A stretch of DNA of 7,399 nucleotides from Desulfuromonadaceae bacterium (GTDB taxonomy: Bacteria > Desulfobacterota > Desulfuromonadia > Geobacterales > Pseudopelobacteraceae). The notes under the pieces were generated by a model, which did not search any database, had not been told where the DNA came from, and worked only from the letters and a program-made list of their open reading frames with translations. A program made the position numbers and the translations under genes. The DNA is taken from the NCBI GenBank assembly GCA_028686145.1, contig JAQUCQ010000166.1:1-7399 (forward strand). The letters run 5' to 3'. Of the stretch, positions 1-5,110 are shown one piece after another; the first letter of the stretch is position 1, and each line of letters starts with the position of its first letter.

Positions 1-291
1 AAAATGGTTCCAGAAGATAGAAAAATCATCAGAATTCACCCCCGGTTTGCAAATGCTGGATTTATTGAAACAGAGCAATAACTCGGTTTCTAAAAAAACT
101 CTTGAAACTGAAACCTTCAGCGCGGTAGCAAGCTGAAATATAGTGACAAGTTTTGGCTGCTGTATGCCTCGTTCAAGCCGGGATATGAACACCCTGTCCA
201 ATGAACTGATTGCGGATAGTTCCTCTTGGGATAATAAAAGTTCCTTCCTCAATCTGCGTATAACGATGCCAAAAGCCTTTTCGATGGTCAA
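1..291 (-). CDS. XRE-family helix-turn-helix transcriptional regulator, 3' end beyond window (partial)
   Basis: The minus strand is open from a TTG codon (289-291) to base 1, giving 97 residues without a stop. A good ribosome-binding site, GGGAGAG (296-302, minus), precedes the TTG, and no ATG lies in frame upstream, so TTG is the likely start. Residues about 7-62 read as a classic Cro/C1-type five-helix HTH. They include RRLRKELLLSQEELS, then SSLDRVFISRLERG as recognition helix and turn, then QQPKLVTIFQLATALKVSV. The RLERG-x-x-x-P-x-L-x-T-x-x-x-L-A-x-AL pattern is diagnostic of this family, which binds operator DNA as dimers. Residues after about 70 (CFNKSSICKPGVNSDDF) are unassigned. The missing C-terminus could be short or could carry a sensor domain such as a cupin or peptidase. 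The AT-rich region behind its start probably holds its promoter and operator. The family call is firm; the target genes are unknown. Confidence 0.85.
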   Translation of the reverse strand, partial: MTIEKAFGIVIRRLRKELLLSQEELSAISSLDRVFISRLERGIQQPKLVTIFQLATALKVSVSRVFLETELLLCFNKSSICKPGVNSDDFSIFWNHF

Positions 292-295
292 AAAG

Positions 296-302
296 CTCTC
301 CC
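296..302 (-). promoter_or_regulatory. Ribosome-binding site deciding the TTG start of the XRE gene
   Basis: GGGAGAG on the minus strand lies 4 bases before the TTG at 289-291, and its GGAG core is 7 bases away. The HTH homology begins within a few residues of this TTG. The frame stays open further upstream but offers no ATG, so this site fixes the start. Confidence 0.6.
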
Positions 303-426
303 GATAAAATTGGATAATTAATTGGTTACCATAAGCGCGATAAATTAACTGTAGTCTACTGACATCTTTTTTATTCAACCGTAAGACATGGAAAGCTTAT
401 GGCCCGCAGTCTTGAATGTTATTGCC

Positions 427-449
427 GAATACGGAATAAAATAGTATTC
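427..449. repeat. Inverted repeat GAATAC-N11-GTATTC
   Basis: GAATAC (427-432) and GTATTC (444-449) are perfect 6-bp arms separated by 11 AT-rich bases. The arm centres are 17 bases apart, too far for one simple helical turn. It lies behind the XRE gene and could be an operator or chance AT-rich symmetry. Confidence 0.35.
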
Positions 450-461
450 ATAGCTTCTTGG

Positions 462-493
462 CGCGAATATCTTTTTCTCTGATTCCATTCGCG
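462..493. repeat. Inverted repeat CGCGAAT-N18-ATTCGCG
   Basis: CGCGAAT (462-468) and ATTCGCG (487-493) are perfect 7-bp arms around an 18-base pyrimidine-rich loop. The GC-rich arms stand out from their AT-rich surroundings. No T-run follows on either strand, so it is not an intrinsic terminator. A regulatory site or a structured leader is possible. Confidence 0.4.
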
Positions 494-584
494 GGATGAT
501 TGCATATATCATTGATGAGAATAGCACAAATTTATGGACTTAAATTGCAACGTGTCATAAGCTTGTGTGCAGATAAAAAGGTTT

Positions 585-660
585 GGGGCTGTAGCTCAGC
601 TGGGAGAGCGACGCGTTCGCAACGCGTAGGTCGACGGTTCGATCCCGTTCAGCTCCACCA
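585..660 (+). tRNA. tRNA-Ala (anticodon CGC)
   Basis: A complete 76-base cloverleaf is visible. The acceptor stem is GGGGCTG (585-591) with CAGCTCC (650-656). It includes the G3:U70 wobble pair that is the main identity element for alanyl-tRNA synthetase. The D stem is GCTC/GAGC (594-597, 606-609). The anticodon stem is ACGCG/CGCGT around loop TTCGCAA, with anticodon CGC at 618-620 reading GCG alanine codons. The T arm is GACGG-TTCGATC-CCGTT, with a G:U at its base. The discriminator is A657 and CCA is encoded (658-660). The T-loop lacks any unusual base, and the gene looks intact and functional. Confidence 0.97.
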
Positions 661-663
661 CAA

Positions 664-691
664 TTAATTCCATAAAAAATGGTTATACAAT
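664..691 (+). promoter_or_regulatory. Candidate promoter for the deacetylase operon
   Basis: TACAAT (686-691) differs from the -10 consensus at one base. TTAATT (664-669) lies 16 bases upstream but matches only half of a -35 box. The site overlaps the weak hairpin at 678-712, so only one of the two readings may be real. It is the only plausible promoter between the tRNA and the operon. Confidence 0.28.
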
Positions 692-712
692 CGTGTGTTG
701 TAAAAGGCCATT
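678..712 (+). terminator. Possible hairpin after the tRNA
   Basis: AATGG (678-682) pairs with CCATT (708-712), and TACAA (686-690) pairs with TTGTA (698-702). A small internal loop separates the two helices, and ATTTT follows. It could end the tRNA transcript. The stem is AT-rich and interrupted, so it is weak as a terminator. Confidence 0.3.
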
Positions 713-742
713 ATTTTAGCCATTCTGCCGTGAGGCTTGCTG

Positions 743-1900
743 ATGCGCCCCTGCCGTACTGCTCTGGTATATTCCCCGCTTTTCGGAAATTTCAATTTTG
801 GCGACGATCACCCGTTCAAGCTGCAACGCAATCGTCTGGCATATGATTTAATGGGGGACTATGGTCTGCTGGATCTGCCGAACATGCAAATCCGCGACTG
901 TCAGCAGGCTTCTGAGGAACTGCTGCTGTCCTTTCATGACGCCGCCTACATTGCCCGCCTCAAAGAGTTCAGTTCTTCTGAGGAACCGCGGGCCGATTTC
1001 AGGTTTGGCCTCGGAGATGCTGATTGTCCGGTTTTCAAGGGGGTGTATGATTATGCCGCTCTGGGTGCCGGAGCAACCTGCGAAGCTGTCCGGCTGGTGG
1101 TGGAGGAAGGGGTTGATATCGCCTTTAATATGAACGGAGGATGGCATCATGCCCACCGCTCAAGGGCTTCCGGTTTTTCGTACCTGAATGATGCGGTCGT
1201 TGCAATCAACTGGTTGATTGCTCGCGGGCAGCGGGTGCTTTATCTGGATATTGATGCTCATCATGGTGATGGCGTCCAGGAGGCCTATTATGATACCGAC
1301 CAGGTACTGACGATATCCCTCCATGAGAGTGGCATCTATTTCTACCCCGGCACCGGCTTTGAAGACGAAATTGGAGAAGGCCGCGGGAAAGGCTATTCGG
1401 TCAATGTGCCGCTGCTGGCTCATACAGATGACGCCATGTATATGAAAGCTTTTGATGAGGTGGCATACCCGTTGATTGCAGCTTTCAATCCGGATACCAT
1501 TGTCACGCAGATCGGTGCTGATACTTTCCGCACCGATCCGCTTACGAATCTGGAGATTACAACCCACAGTTACTGCGAAATGCTTTCAAAAATAAAGCGT
1601 CTGAAAATTCCCTGGGTCGCACTGGGCGGCGGAGGGTATGATCTCATGAACACGGCCCGGGCCTGGACGCTGGCCTGGGCGATTATGAATGGCATTAAAC
1701 TCAATCCTCGCCTGCCGCCGGCCTTTATTGACAAGATCGAGCTGCAGGGATTTCGGAACCGGGTCCTGATAGATGCCATGCACTGGGCCGACGAAGGGGA
1801 ACGGGTGCTGGCGCTGGGGGCAGTAGAAAAAAGTATTGCCCGCATCAAAAAAACAATTTTTCCTGGTATACTTGGAAGTTATGGCGCTCCTTCCTCATAA
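743..1900 (+). CDS. Histone deacetylase superfamily protein (AcuC-type lysine deacetylase)
   Basis: A 385-residue zinc hydrolase of the arginase/deacetylase fold, full length for AcuC-like class I proteins. It is predicted to remove acetyl or related acyl groups from lysines of cytoplasmic proteins; in Bacillus, AcuC reactivates acetyl-CoA synthetase. All catalytic parts are visible. They are the GGWHHAH motif with the proton-relay pair H135/H136, zinc ligands D171 and H173 in LDIDAHHGDGV, zinc ligand D260 in IGADTFRTDPL, and the transition-state tyrosine Y299 in LGGGGYD. The start is taken at ATG 743 because GTGAGG (730-735) is well spaced from it; a TTG at 737 sits too close. It is first in an operon whose next gene begins inside its last 20 bases. 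The loop after D260 (TFRTDPLTN) departs a little from the usual SL-x-x-DPLG form. The substrate cannot be read from the sequence, and polyamine or other acyl substrates remain possible. Confidence 0.92.
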   Translation: MRPCRTALVYSPLFGNFNFGDDHPFKLQRNRLAYDLMGDYGLLDLPNMQIRDCQQASEELLLSFHDAAYIARLKEFSSSEEPRADFRFGLGDADCPVFKGVYDYAALGAGATCEAVRLVVEEGVDIAFNMNGGWHHAHRSRASGFSYLNDAVVAINWLIARGQRVLYLDIDAHHGDGVQEAYYDTDQVLTISLHESGIYFYPGTGFEDEIGEGRGKGYSVNVPLLAHTDDAMYMKAFDEVAYPLIAAFNPDTIVTQIGADTFRTDPLTNLEITTHSYCEMLSKIKRLKIPWVALGGGGYDLMNTARAWTLAWAIMNGIKLNPRLPPAFIDKIELQGFRNRVLIDAMHWADEGERVLALGAVEKSIARIKKTIFPGILGSYGAPSS

Positions 1901-2723
1901 TTGCCAACTGCTGGATGCTGCCGGACGGCCGCTCACTTCACTTCAGGCAATCAACCGCCTGGATGAATCTGAAAAGGAGCGTGTCTATTCTGTTCTGCTG
2001 CCCCAGCGGTTGCGTGATGTGCTCGGCTTGGCGGAAGGGTCGCTCTGTAATGCTGCCGGGGAGAAACTGATACGCATTATTGCCCCGAAAGGGTTGTCGC
2101 TGGTAAGGATTGAAGCCCGTTCGAAACCTGATGAGGGTGTCACGGTTTTTTTTCTGGAGCTGTCCGACACCCAGTTTCACCAAATGGAGCTGAGCTTCTG
2201 TATAATTCGTGATCCACATTCGCCGCATTATGCGGTTGATGTTGATGAAAGAGGGGTGAACAACTGGTTTGCTTCTCATGGGCGCAATATTCCTGAAGAG
2301 TTGCGCGCCATGCGTGCCGGGCTTTTCCCCAATCAGACTCACCACGGACTGCAGCTGTTTGCGGCCTTTTTCCCGCTGCTGGAGCGTTTCACTGACGCGC
2401 TCGGGATTCAGATGATTGTGGCTGAGCCGCTTTCCTACGACAATGCCATCCGCTATGAAAAATACGGTTTTGACTATCTGCGCGGCAGGCGGCTGATGCT
2501 GGAGATAGATCGGGAGTTCCAACCCGGGGGGCGATATTTTTCACGACTTGATGGATCAAGCCCCTTTCGAATGCCCGGAATGGAGCGTACCGTGAGTGGG
2601 CGAAGCTGGGCGATTCACGACGGCATCATGGATCAGCCGTGGGACGAAGTACAGATTTACCGAATAATCGGCGTTCACGCCGGTATCAATACGTTTCCGG
2701 GAAGAGAGGAAGAGAAACGATGA
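1881..2723 (+). CDS. Conserved-looking protein of unknown function with faint GNAT-like C-terminal half
   Basis: A 280-residue soluble protein with no signal peptide or membrane segment. I cannot assign a named family. The N-terminal half (about 1-110) looks like a small alpha/beta domain. The part from about 145 to 210 contains GIQMIVAEPLSYDNAIRYEK followed by YGFDYLRGRR. The pattern N-A-x-x-Y-E-x-x-GF resembles the last conserved block of GNAT acetyltransferases, where an asparagine and the tyrosine near the end contact acetyl-CoA or act as general acid. The usual Q/R-x-x-G-x-G/A acetyl-CoA loop is not evident, so the resemblance may be structural only. A later stretch, GRSWAIHDGIMDQPWDE (240-256), is rich in likely functional residues. 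ATG 1881 overlaps the deacetylase end by 20 bases, with GGAAG only 2 bases before it. A TTG at 1836 would extend the protein by 15 residues but lacks a ribosome site. The last codons overlap the next start (ATGA). Confidence 0.8.
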   Translation: MALLPHNCQLLDAAGRPLTSLQAINRLDESEKERVYSVLLPQRLRDVLGLAEGSLCNAAGEKLIRIIAPKGLSLVRIEARSKPDEGVTVFFLELSDTQFHQMELSFCIIRDPHSPHYAVDVDERGVNNWFASHGRNIPEELRAMRAGLFPNQTHHGLQLFAAFFPLLERFTDALGIQMIVAEPLSYDNAIRYEKYGFDYLRGRRLMLEIDREFQPGGRYFSRLDGSSPFRMPGMERTVSGRSWAIHDGIMDQPWDEVQIYRIIGVHAGINTFPGREEEKR

Positions 2724-3628
2724 ATCTCAAGCAGCAGCTACAACCAACTCCATTGGATGGAATAAGATATTTTACCCCGCCGGATGACTTTCTGTTGAGC
2801 GGCCGGGATGGTCTGGTCGCTATTTTATGGGAAAACAAGCCTCCGGTCCCGCTGTTGGAAGAGGATTTTACCACTGCAGTGGAAAATGGCGCACCGGATT
2901 ATGATATGGTAGGGAATGGCATTTACCAGGCACTGCGGCTCAATCCCGACTGCATTGGCGCCGCCTGGTATGCTTCTGTGTTAAAGGAGGCCTACCCGCA
3001 TATTATCTCTGAATTGGGCGGGCAGATTATCATGCTGGATGCGAAGGAAGTTGACGCTCCCTATCTGGATCGCAAGATCAATTTTCTCAAAATCATGGCT
3101 CTCCTTGATCCTGGCAATGCCGGATTGCCGTTGGAAATTGCCAGAACCTACGTTGACAAGGGGTCCCGTTTATCTAGCATGCAGCATGCTGTAACGTGCT
3201 GGTATGCTGCTGAAAAGCAGCTTAAAATAGCGCTGGGACTTAATCCTGAAGACCATCATGCCGCATATGAATACGGTGAAGCGTTGTACGTGCTGGGGCG
3301 TTACGAACAAGCAGCGGAAGTCTGGAGCGAGATGATTACTCTCCTGAAGCCTGCTGAACGGGCACGGGTTGAAGCACGCATTGCCGGGATACTGGCAGGC
3401 AAGATTCCGATGGTGCCGCCGGTCGACTATCTCACGGCGCTCTCGGTCGCCGTCGAACAGCATCACGGCGGTTTCAACGATGACGCTGCTGCAATTATAA
3501 AAGATGTCCTGGCTGACCCGATTTTTGCCGAGCAGTTTCCCTTGGACGAGGTATACTATCTGCTTGGAACCTGTTATCAGGAGATTGGTCTGATGGACGA
3601 AGCGGCAGATGCTTTCAAGAGGAGTTGA
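2720..3628 (+). CDS. Tetratricopeptide-repeat protein
   Basis: A 302-residue protein, probably cytoplasmic because no signal peptide or membrane span is seen. Residues about 162-211 form helix pairs with TPR spacing (YAAEKQLKIALGLNPEDHHA, then AAYEYGEALYVLGRYEQAAE, then a third helix). A second region at 277-302 (DEVYYLLGTCYQEIGLMDEA) is another TPR that stops abruptly at FKRS. NPD and NPE turns at 75-77 and 175-177 support repeated helical pairs. TPRs form protein-binding superhelices, so it is likely a scaffold or adaptor. The start is ATG 2720, sharing ATGA with the stop of the previous gene and preceded by AGAGAGGAAGAG; translational coupling is likely. The in-frame extension back to 2639 would overlap the previous gene by over 80 bases and is rejected. 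The C-terminus ends mid-helix of a TPR consensus, as if slightly shortened. The binding partner is unknown. Confidence 0.82.
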   Translation: MNLKQQLQPTPLDGIRYFTPPDDFLLSGRDGLVAILWENKPPVPLLEEDFTTAVENGAPDYDMVGNGIYQALRLNPDCIGAAWYASVLKEAYPHIISELGGQIIMLDAKEVDAPYLDRKINFLKIMALLDPGNAGLPLEIARTYVDKGSRLSSMQHAVTCWYAAEKQLKIALGLNPEDHHAAYEYGEALYVLGRYEQAAEVWSEMITLLKPAERARVEARIAGILAGKIPMVPPVDYLTALSVAVEQHHGGFNDDAAAIIKDVLADPIFAEQFPLDEVYYLLGTCYQEIGLMDEAADAFKRS

Positions 3629-3630
3629 CG

Positions 3631-3735
3631 ATGTTCGGTTTTAGTACGGCAGACTGGATTTTTTGCGGATTTGTCCTTCTGGTTATTTGTGTGTGTGTTG
3701 GCATCAGTGACATGCGGAGATCAAAAAAACAGTGA
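3631..3735 (+). CDS. Small single-pass membrane protein, 34 residues
   Basis: This short gene is easily missed. It runs from ATG 3631 to TGA 3733-3735 and is preceded by a textbook ribosome site, GAGGAG (3619-3624), 6 bases before the ATG. The ATG is 2 bases after the stop of the TPR gene, so the two are very likely co-translated. The peptide has a short polar start (MFGFSTADW), one hydrophobic helix at about 10-26 (IFCGFVLLVICVCVGIS) and a basic tail (MRRSKKQ). The positive-inside rule therefore predicts an N-out, C-in orientation in the inner membrane. Cysteines at 12, 20 and 22 lie in the helix. Function is unknown. Such proteins often anchor or modulate a larger partner, and the TPR or deacetylase products are obvious candidates by position. 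The lack of homology evidence is the main doubt. Confidence 0.65.
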   Translation: MFGFSTADWIFCGFVLLVICVCVGISDMRRSKKQ

Positions 3736-3768
3736 TCTTAGCCACCTTTCATATAAAGCGGGTAGCGC

Positions 3769-4221
3769 GTGGAAGACGACAACCTTCATGATGGGCACGA
3801 ATTGCGGCGACCGTTGGGAATGACACTGCTGAGCGGGTTGTATCTGTTCTTTTTTCTGTTGACCGCCTCCAGTTATGGCCAGCCGATCCCCTTTATGGGC
3901 GCCATATATCAAGGCACACCGGCACAGGTACTGGTGATTGTTGACAGTGTGATCTGCCTTTACCTCCTTTTGGGAATAATGAAGTGCCAAAGACTTACCT
4001 GGTACTTGCTTCTCGGTTACAATGTGTTTGAAGTAGTGAATACCCTGATAAATCTGCTACTGATAACTTCCACCGAGCTGGAGAAAGTTATCGATGAAAA
4101 GATTGATACTTCCGGGTTGGTTGCCAGTAATATCAGTGTTATAGTGGCTATTATTCTCCTTTCCGGCTTTATTTACCGTCAGCGGGACGAGTTCTCCAAC
4201 CACTCGAAGTACCTGTTTTAG
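3769..4221 (+). CDS. Four-helix integral membrane protein of unknown function
   Basis: A 150-residue protein with four predicted membrane helices at about 16-35, 53-71, 76-100 and 118-136. A charged cytoplasmic-type loop (STELEKVIDEKIDTSG, 101-116) separates the last two. The N-terminal 15 residues are polar and acidic, and the tail (RQRDEFSNHSKYLF) is charged. The start is GTG 3769, with only a weak GCGGG-like ribosome site before it. The first in-frame ATG (3820) would cut into helix 1, so GTG is preferred. It lies 33 bases after the mini-membrane gene in the same orientation and may belong to the same transcript. I recognise no family, catalytic motif or transporter signature. A small helper or sensor-type membrane protein is the most that can be said. 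Confidence 0.75.
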   Translation: MEDDNLHDGHELRRPLGMTLLSGLYLFFFLLTASSYGQPIPFMGAIYQGTPAQVLVIVDSVICLYLLLGIMKCQRLTWYLLLGYNVFEVVNTLINLLLITSTELEKVIDEKIDTSGLVASNISVIVAIILLSGFIYRQRDEFSNHSKYLF

Positions 4222-4233
4222 CAGTAAGCATCA

Positions 4234-4271
4234 TGAATACGGTGATTTTCTCTGTTCAGATGTCGTATTCA
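4234..4271. repeat. Inverted repeat TGAATACG-N22-CGTATTCA
   Basis: Perfect 8-bp arms at 4234-4241 and 4264-4271 lie between the membrane-protein gene and the response regulator. No T-run follows on the plus strand, so it is not a good terminator. It is more likely a regulatory site for the response-regulator gene. Its arm contains GAATACG, also found in the inverted repeat at 427-449. Confidence 0.45.
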
Positions 4272-4275
4272 AAAG

Positions 4276-4304
4276 TTGTCACCCGCTTTATTATGAGCAT
4301 CATT
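4276..4304 (+). promoter_or_regulatory. Weak candidate promoter for the response regulator
   Basis: TTGTCA (4276-4281) is a good -35 box and directly follows the inverted repeat. The hexamer 17 bases on (ATCATT, 4299-4304) is a poor -10 box. A better -10-like TATAGT (4332-4337) lies only 8 bases before the ATG, which would give a nearly leaderless message and has no clear -35 box. The gap of 124 bases suggests the gene has its own promoter, but its exact place is uncertain. Confidence 0.25.
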
Positions 4305-4345
4305 TTTATTTCCCCGTTTCACCAAATACGATATAGTGAACCACC

Positions 4346-4732
4346 ATGAGAAGAATACTTTTAGTTGACGATGATCCGGTTTTTACCCGCTTTCTTGCGG
4401 CCTATATAGCAGACAATTTCCCGTTGCTGCAGGTGGAGATTTGCAATAATCCGATGTCAGCGCTTCATTCCATTAAAGTCGGCAGTTATGACCTGATGCT
4501 GATTGATCTTGAAATGCCGGCCATGGACGGTCTTAAGCTTCTCAAGTTTGCCGTGAGCGTCGGGATGGATAAAAACCGTATTGTTATACTCTCCGGCAGG
4601 GATGCCGATTTCCTGCACAAGATTTGCCCGATGGGTACCTGTCTCGCTGTGCTGAACAAATTTGAAGCGCGTCAGAAGAGTGTTCTTGATATGGTATTCA
4701 ACTCTCTCAACCGGAAAGCGGAAGTAGCCTGA
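4346..4732 (+). CDS. Stand-alone receiver-domain response regulator
   Basis: A 128-residue protein that is almost entirely a CheY-type receiver domain. The acidic pocket is D8-D9-D10 in RRILLVDDDP. The phosphoacceptor is D54 in DLMLIDLEMPAMDGL. The switch serine is S83 in IVILSG, and the invariant lysine is K105 in LNKFEA. A proline normally follows that lysine (KP); here it is phenylalanine. There is no output domain, so signalling must be through protein contact, as in CheY or Spo0F-like phosphorelay proteins. A cognate histidine kinase is not in the window. The ATG start has no strong ribosome site (AGTGAACC precedes it). Its phosphorylation chemistry looks intact. Confidence 0.92.
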   Translation: MRRILLVDDDPVFTRFLAAYIADNFPLLQVEICNNPMSALHSIKVGSYDLMLIDLEMPAMDGLKLLKFAVSVGMDKNRIVILSGRDADFLHKICPMGTCLAVLNKFEARQKSVLDMVFNSLNRKAEVA

Positions 4733-4743
4733 TCTGCTTATAA

Positions 4744-5004
4744 ACAGGTGCTGTGCTGGTTCTGATTATGGTGCTTCTGCGGCGTAACGTATCAATGGCG
4801 GTAGTCATGCCGGTCGGAGCCGCGGTGCTCGGAATGGTCTGCCTGCCTCCGCCGCTTGATTTTCTCACGGCAACGGTCGTTGCCATTATGCTCCAAAATC
4901 CCTTGAAATGGCCCTGATGCTGGAGACTTCCTGCGTACGACCGGCAGATTCAGCGCATGATCAGTTTGCCGCCGGCAGCTGTTCTGACCCCGCAGTGCGT
5001 CTGA
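4744..5004 (+). pseudogene. Decayed integral membrane protein gene, resembling DUF401 family
   Basis: This stretch looks intergenic but encodes broken, recognisable protein pieces in successive frames. Frame A (4744-4914) reads AVLVLIMVLLRRNVSMAVVM, then PVGAAVLGMVCLPPPLDFLT, and hits TGA at 4915. A shift continues it as LEMALMLE (4902-4925). A further shift gives LRTTG (4931-4945), and another gives QRMISLPPAAV before TGA at 5002-5004. Joined together, the pieces read as a hydrophobic helix, RR-x-VS, a second helix, then LE-ALMLE--LR-TG-xQRMIS. That fits my memory of the N-terminal 80-100 residues of DUF401 membrane proteins, which are about 400 residues long. A stop (TAA 4741-4743) blocks extension upstream. 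The C-terminal three quarters are absent. No intact start or ribosome site is seen. The pseudogene reading is firmer than the family name. Confidence 0.55.
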
Positions 5005-5110
5005 TGTAACCCCTTTACACGTGGCATTCCTGCTTGCCTTCTGCTGAAGCTATGGCACACTTATCTAACAAAACAGTACCACGTGATTCTAATCATGAGG
5101 AGGAACGGTA
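5005..5110 (+). promoter_or_regulatory. Leader region of elbB with two CACGTG palindromes
   Basis: This region must carry the elbB promoter. CACGTG occurs at 5018-5023 and 5080-5085, 62 bases apart. A TATCTA (5062-5067) could be a -10 box but lacks a well-spaced -35 box. The strong ribosome site GAGGAGG (5097-5103) sits 7 bases before the ATG at 5111. Confidence 0.35.

Larger units (their letters stand above)
292..584. other. AT-rich intergenic region between XRE gene and tRNA, with two inverted repeats
   Basis: I find no convincing gene here on either strand. The longest small frames are a 37-codon minus-strand ATG frame (375-488) without a Shine-Dalgarno sequence, and a short plus-strand frame ending at 543. 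The stretch must hold the promoter of the leftward XRE gene and that of the rightward tRNA. A GATAAA (572-577) lies 7 bases before the tRNA and is a possible -10 box, but no good -35 box sits at the right distance. The region also contains GAATAC/GTATTC (427-449) and CGCGAAT/ATTCGCG (462-493), listed separately. Confidence 0.6.

Noticed and set aside
375..488. A 37-codon minus-strand ATG frame upstream of the XRE gene.
   Set aside because: There is no ribosome-binding site before the ATG, the region is AT-rich, and it overlaps both inverted repeats. Nothing supports translation.
585..736. tRNA-Ala as an integration site for a mobile element.
   Set aside because: No integrase gene and no repeat of the tRNA 3' end is present in the window. 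The XRE gene lies on the 5' side, not the usual 3' side.
1938..2522. A 194-codon open frame on the minus strand.
   Set aside because: It lies wholly opposite the 1881-2723 gene, shows no domain or ribosome site, and is explained as a shadow of the coding strand.
5022..5038. A sigma-54-like promoter (TGGCA followed by TTGC) upstream of elbB.
   Set aside because: The spacing between the GG and GC elements is one base too long, and sigma-54 promoters tolerate little spacing change. TGGCAC at 5053-5058 lacks a GC element altogether.
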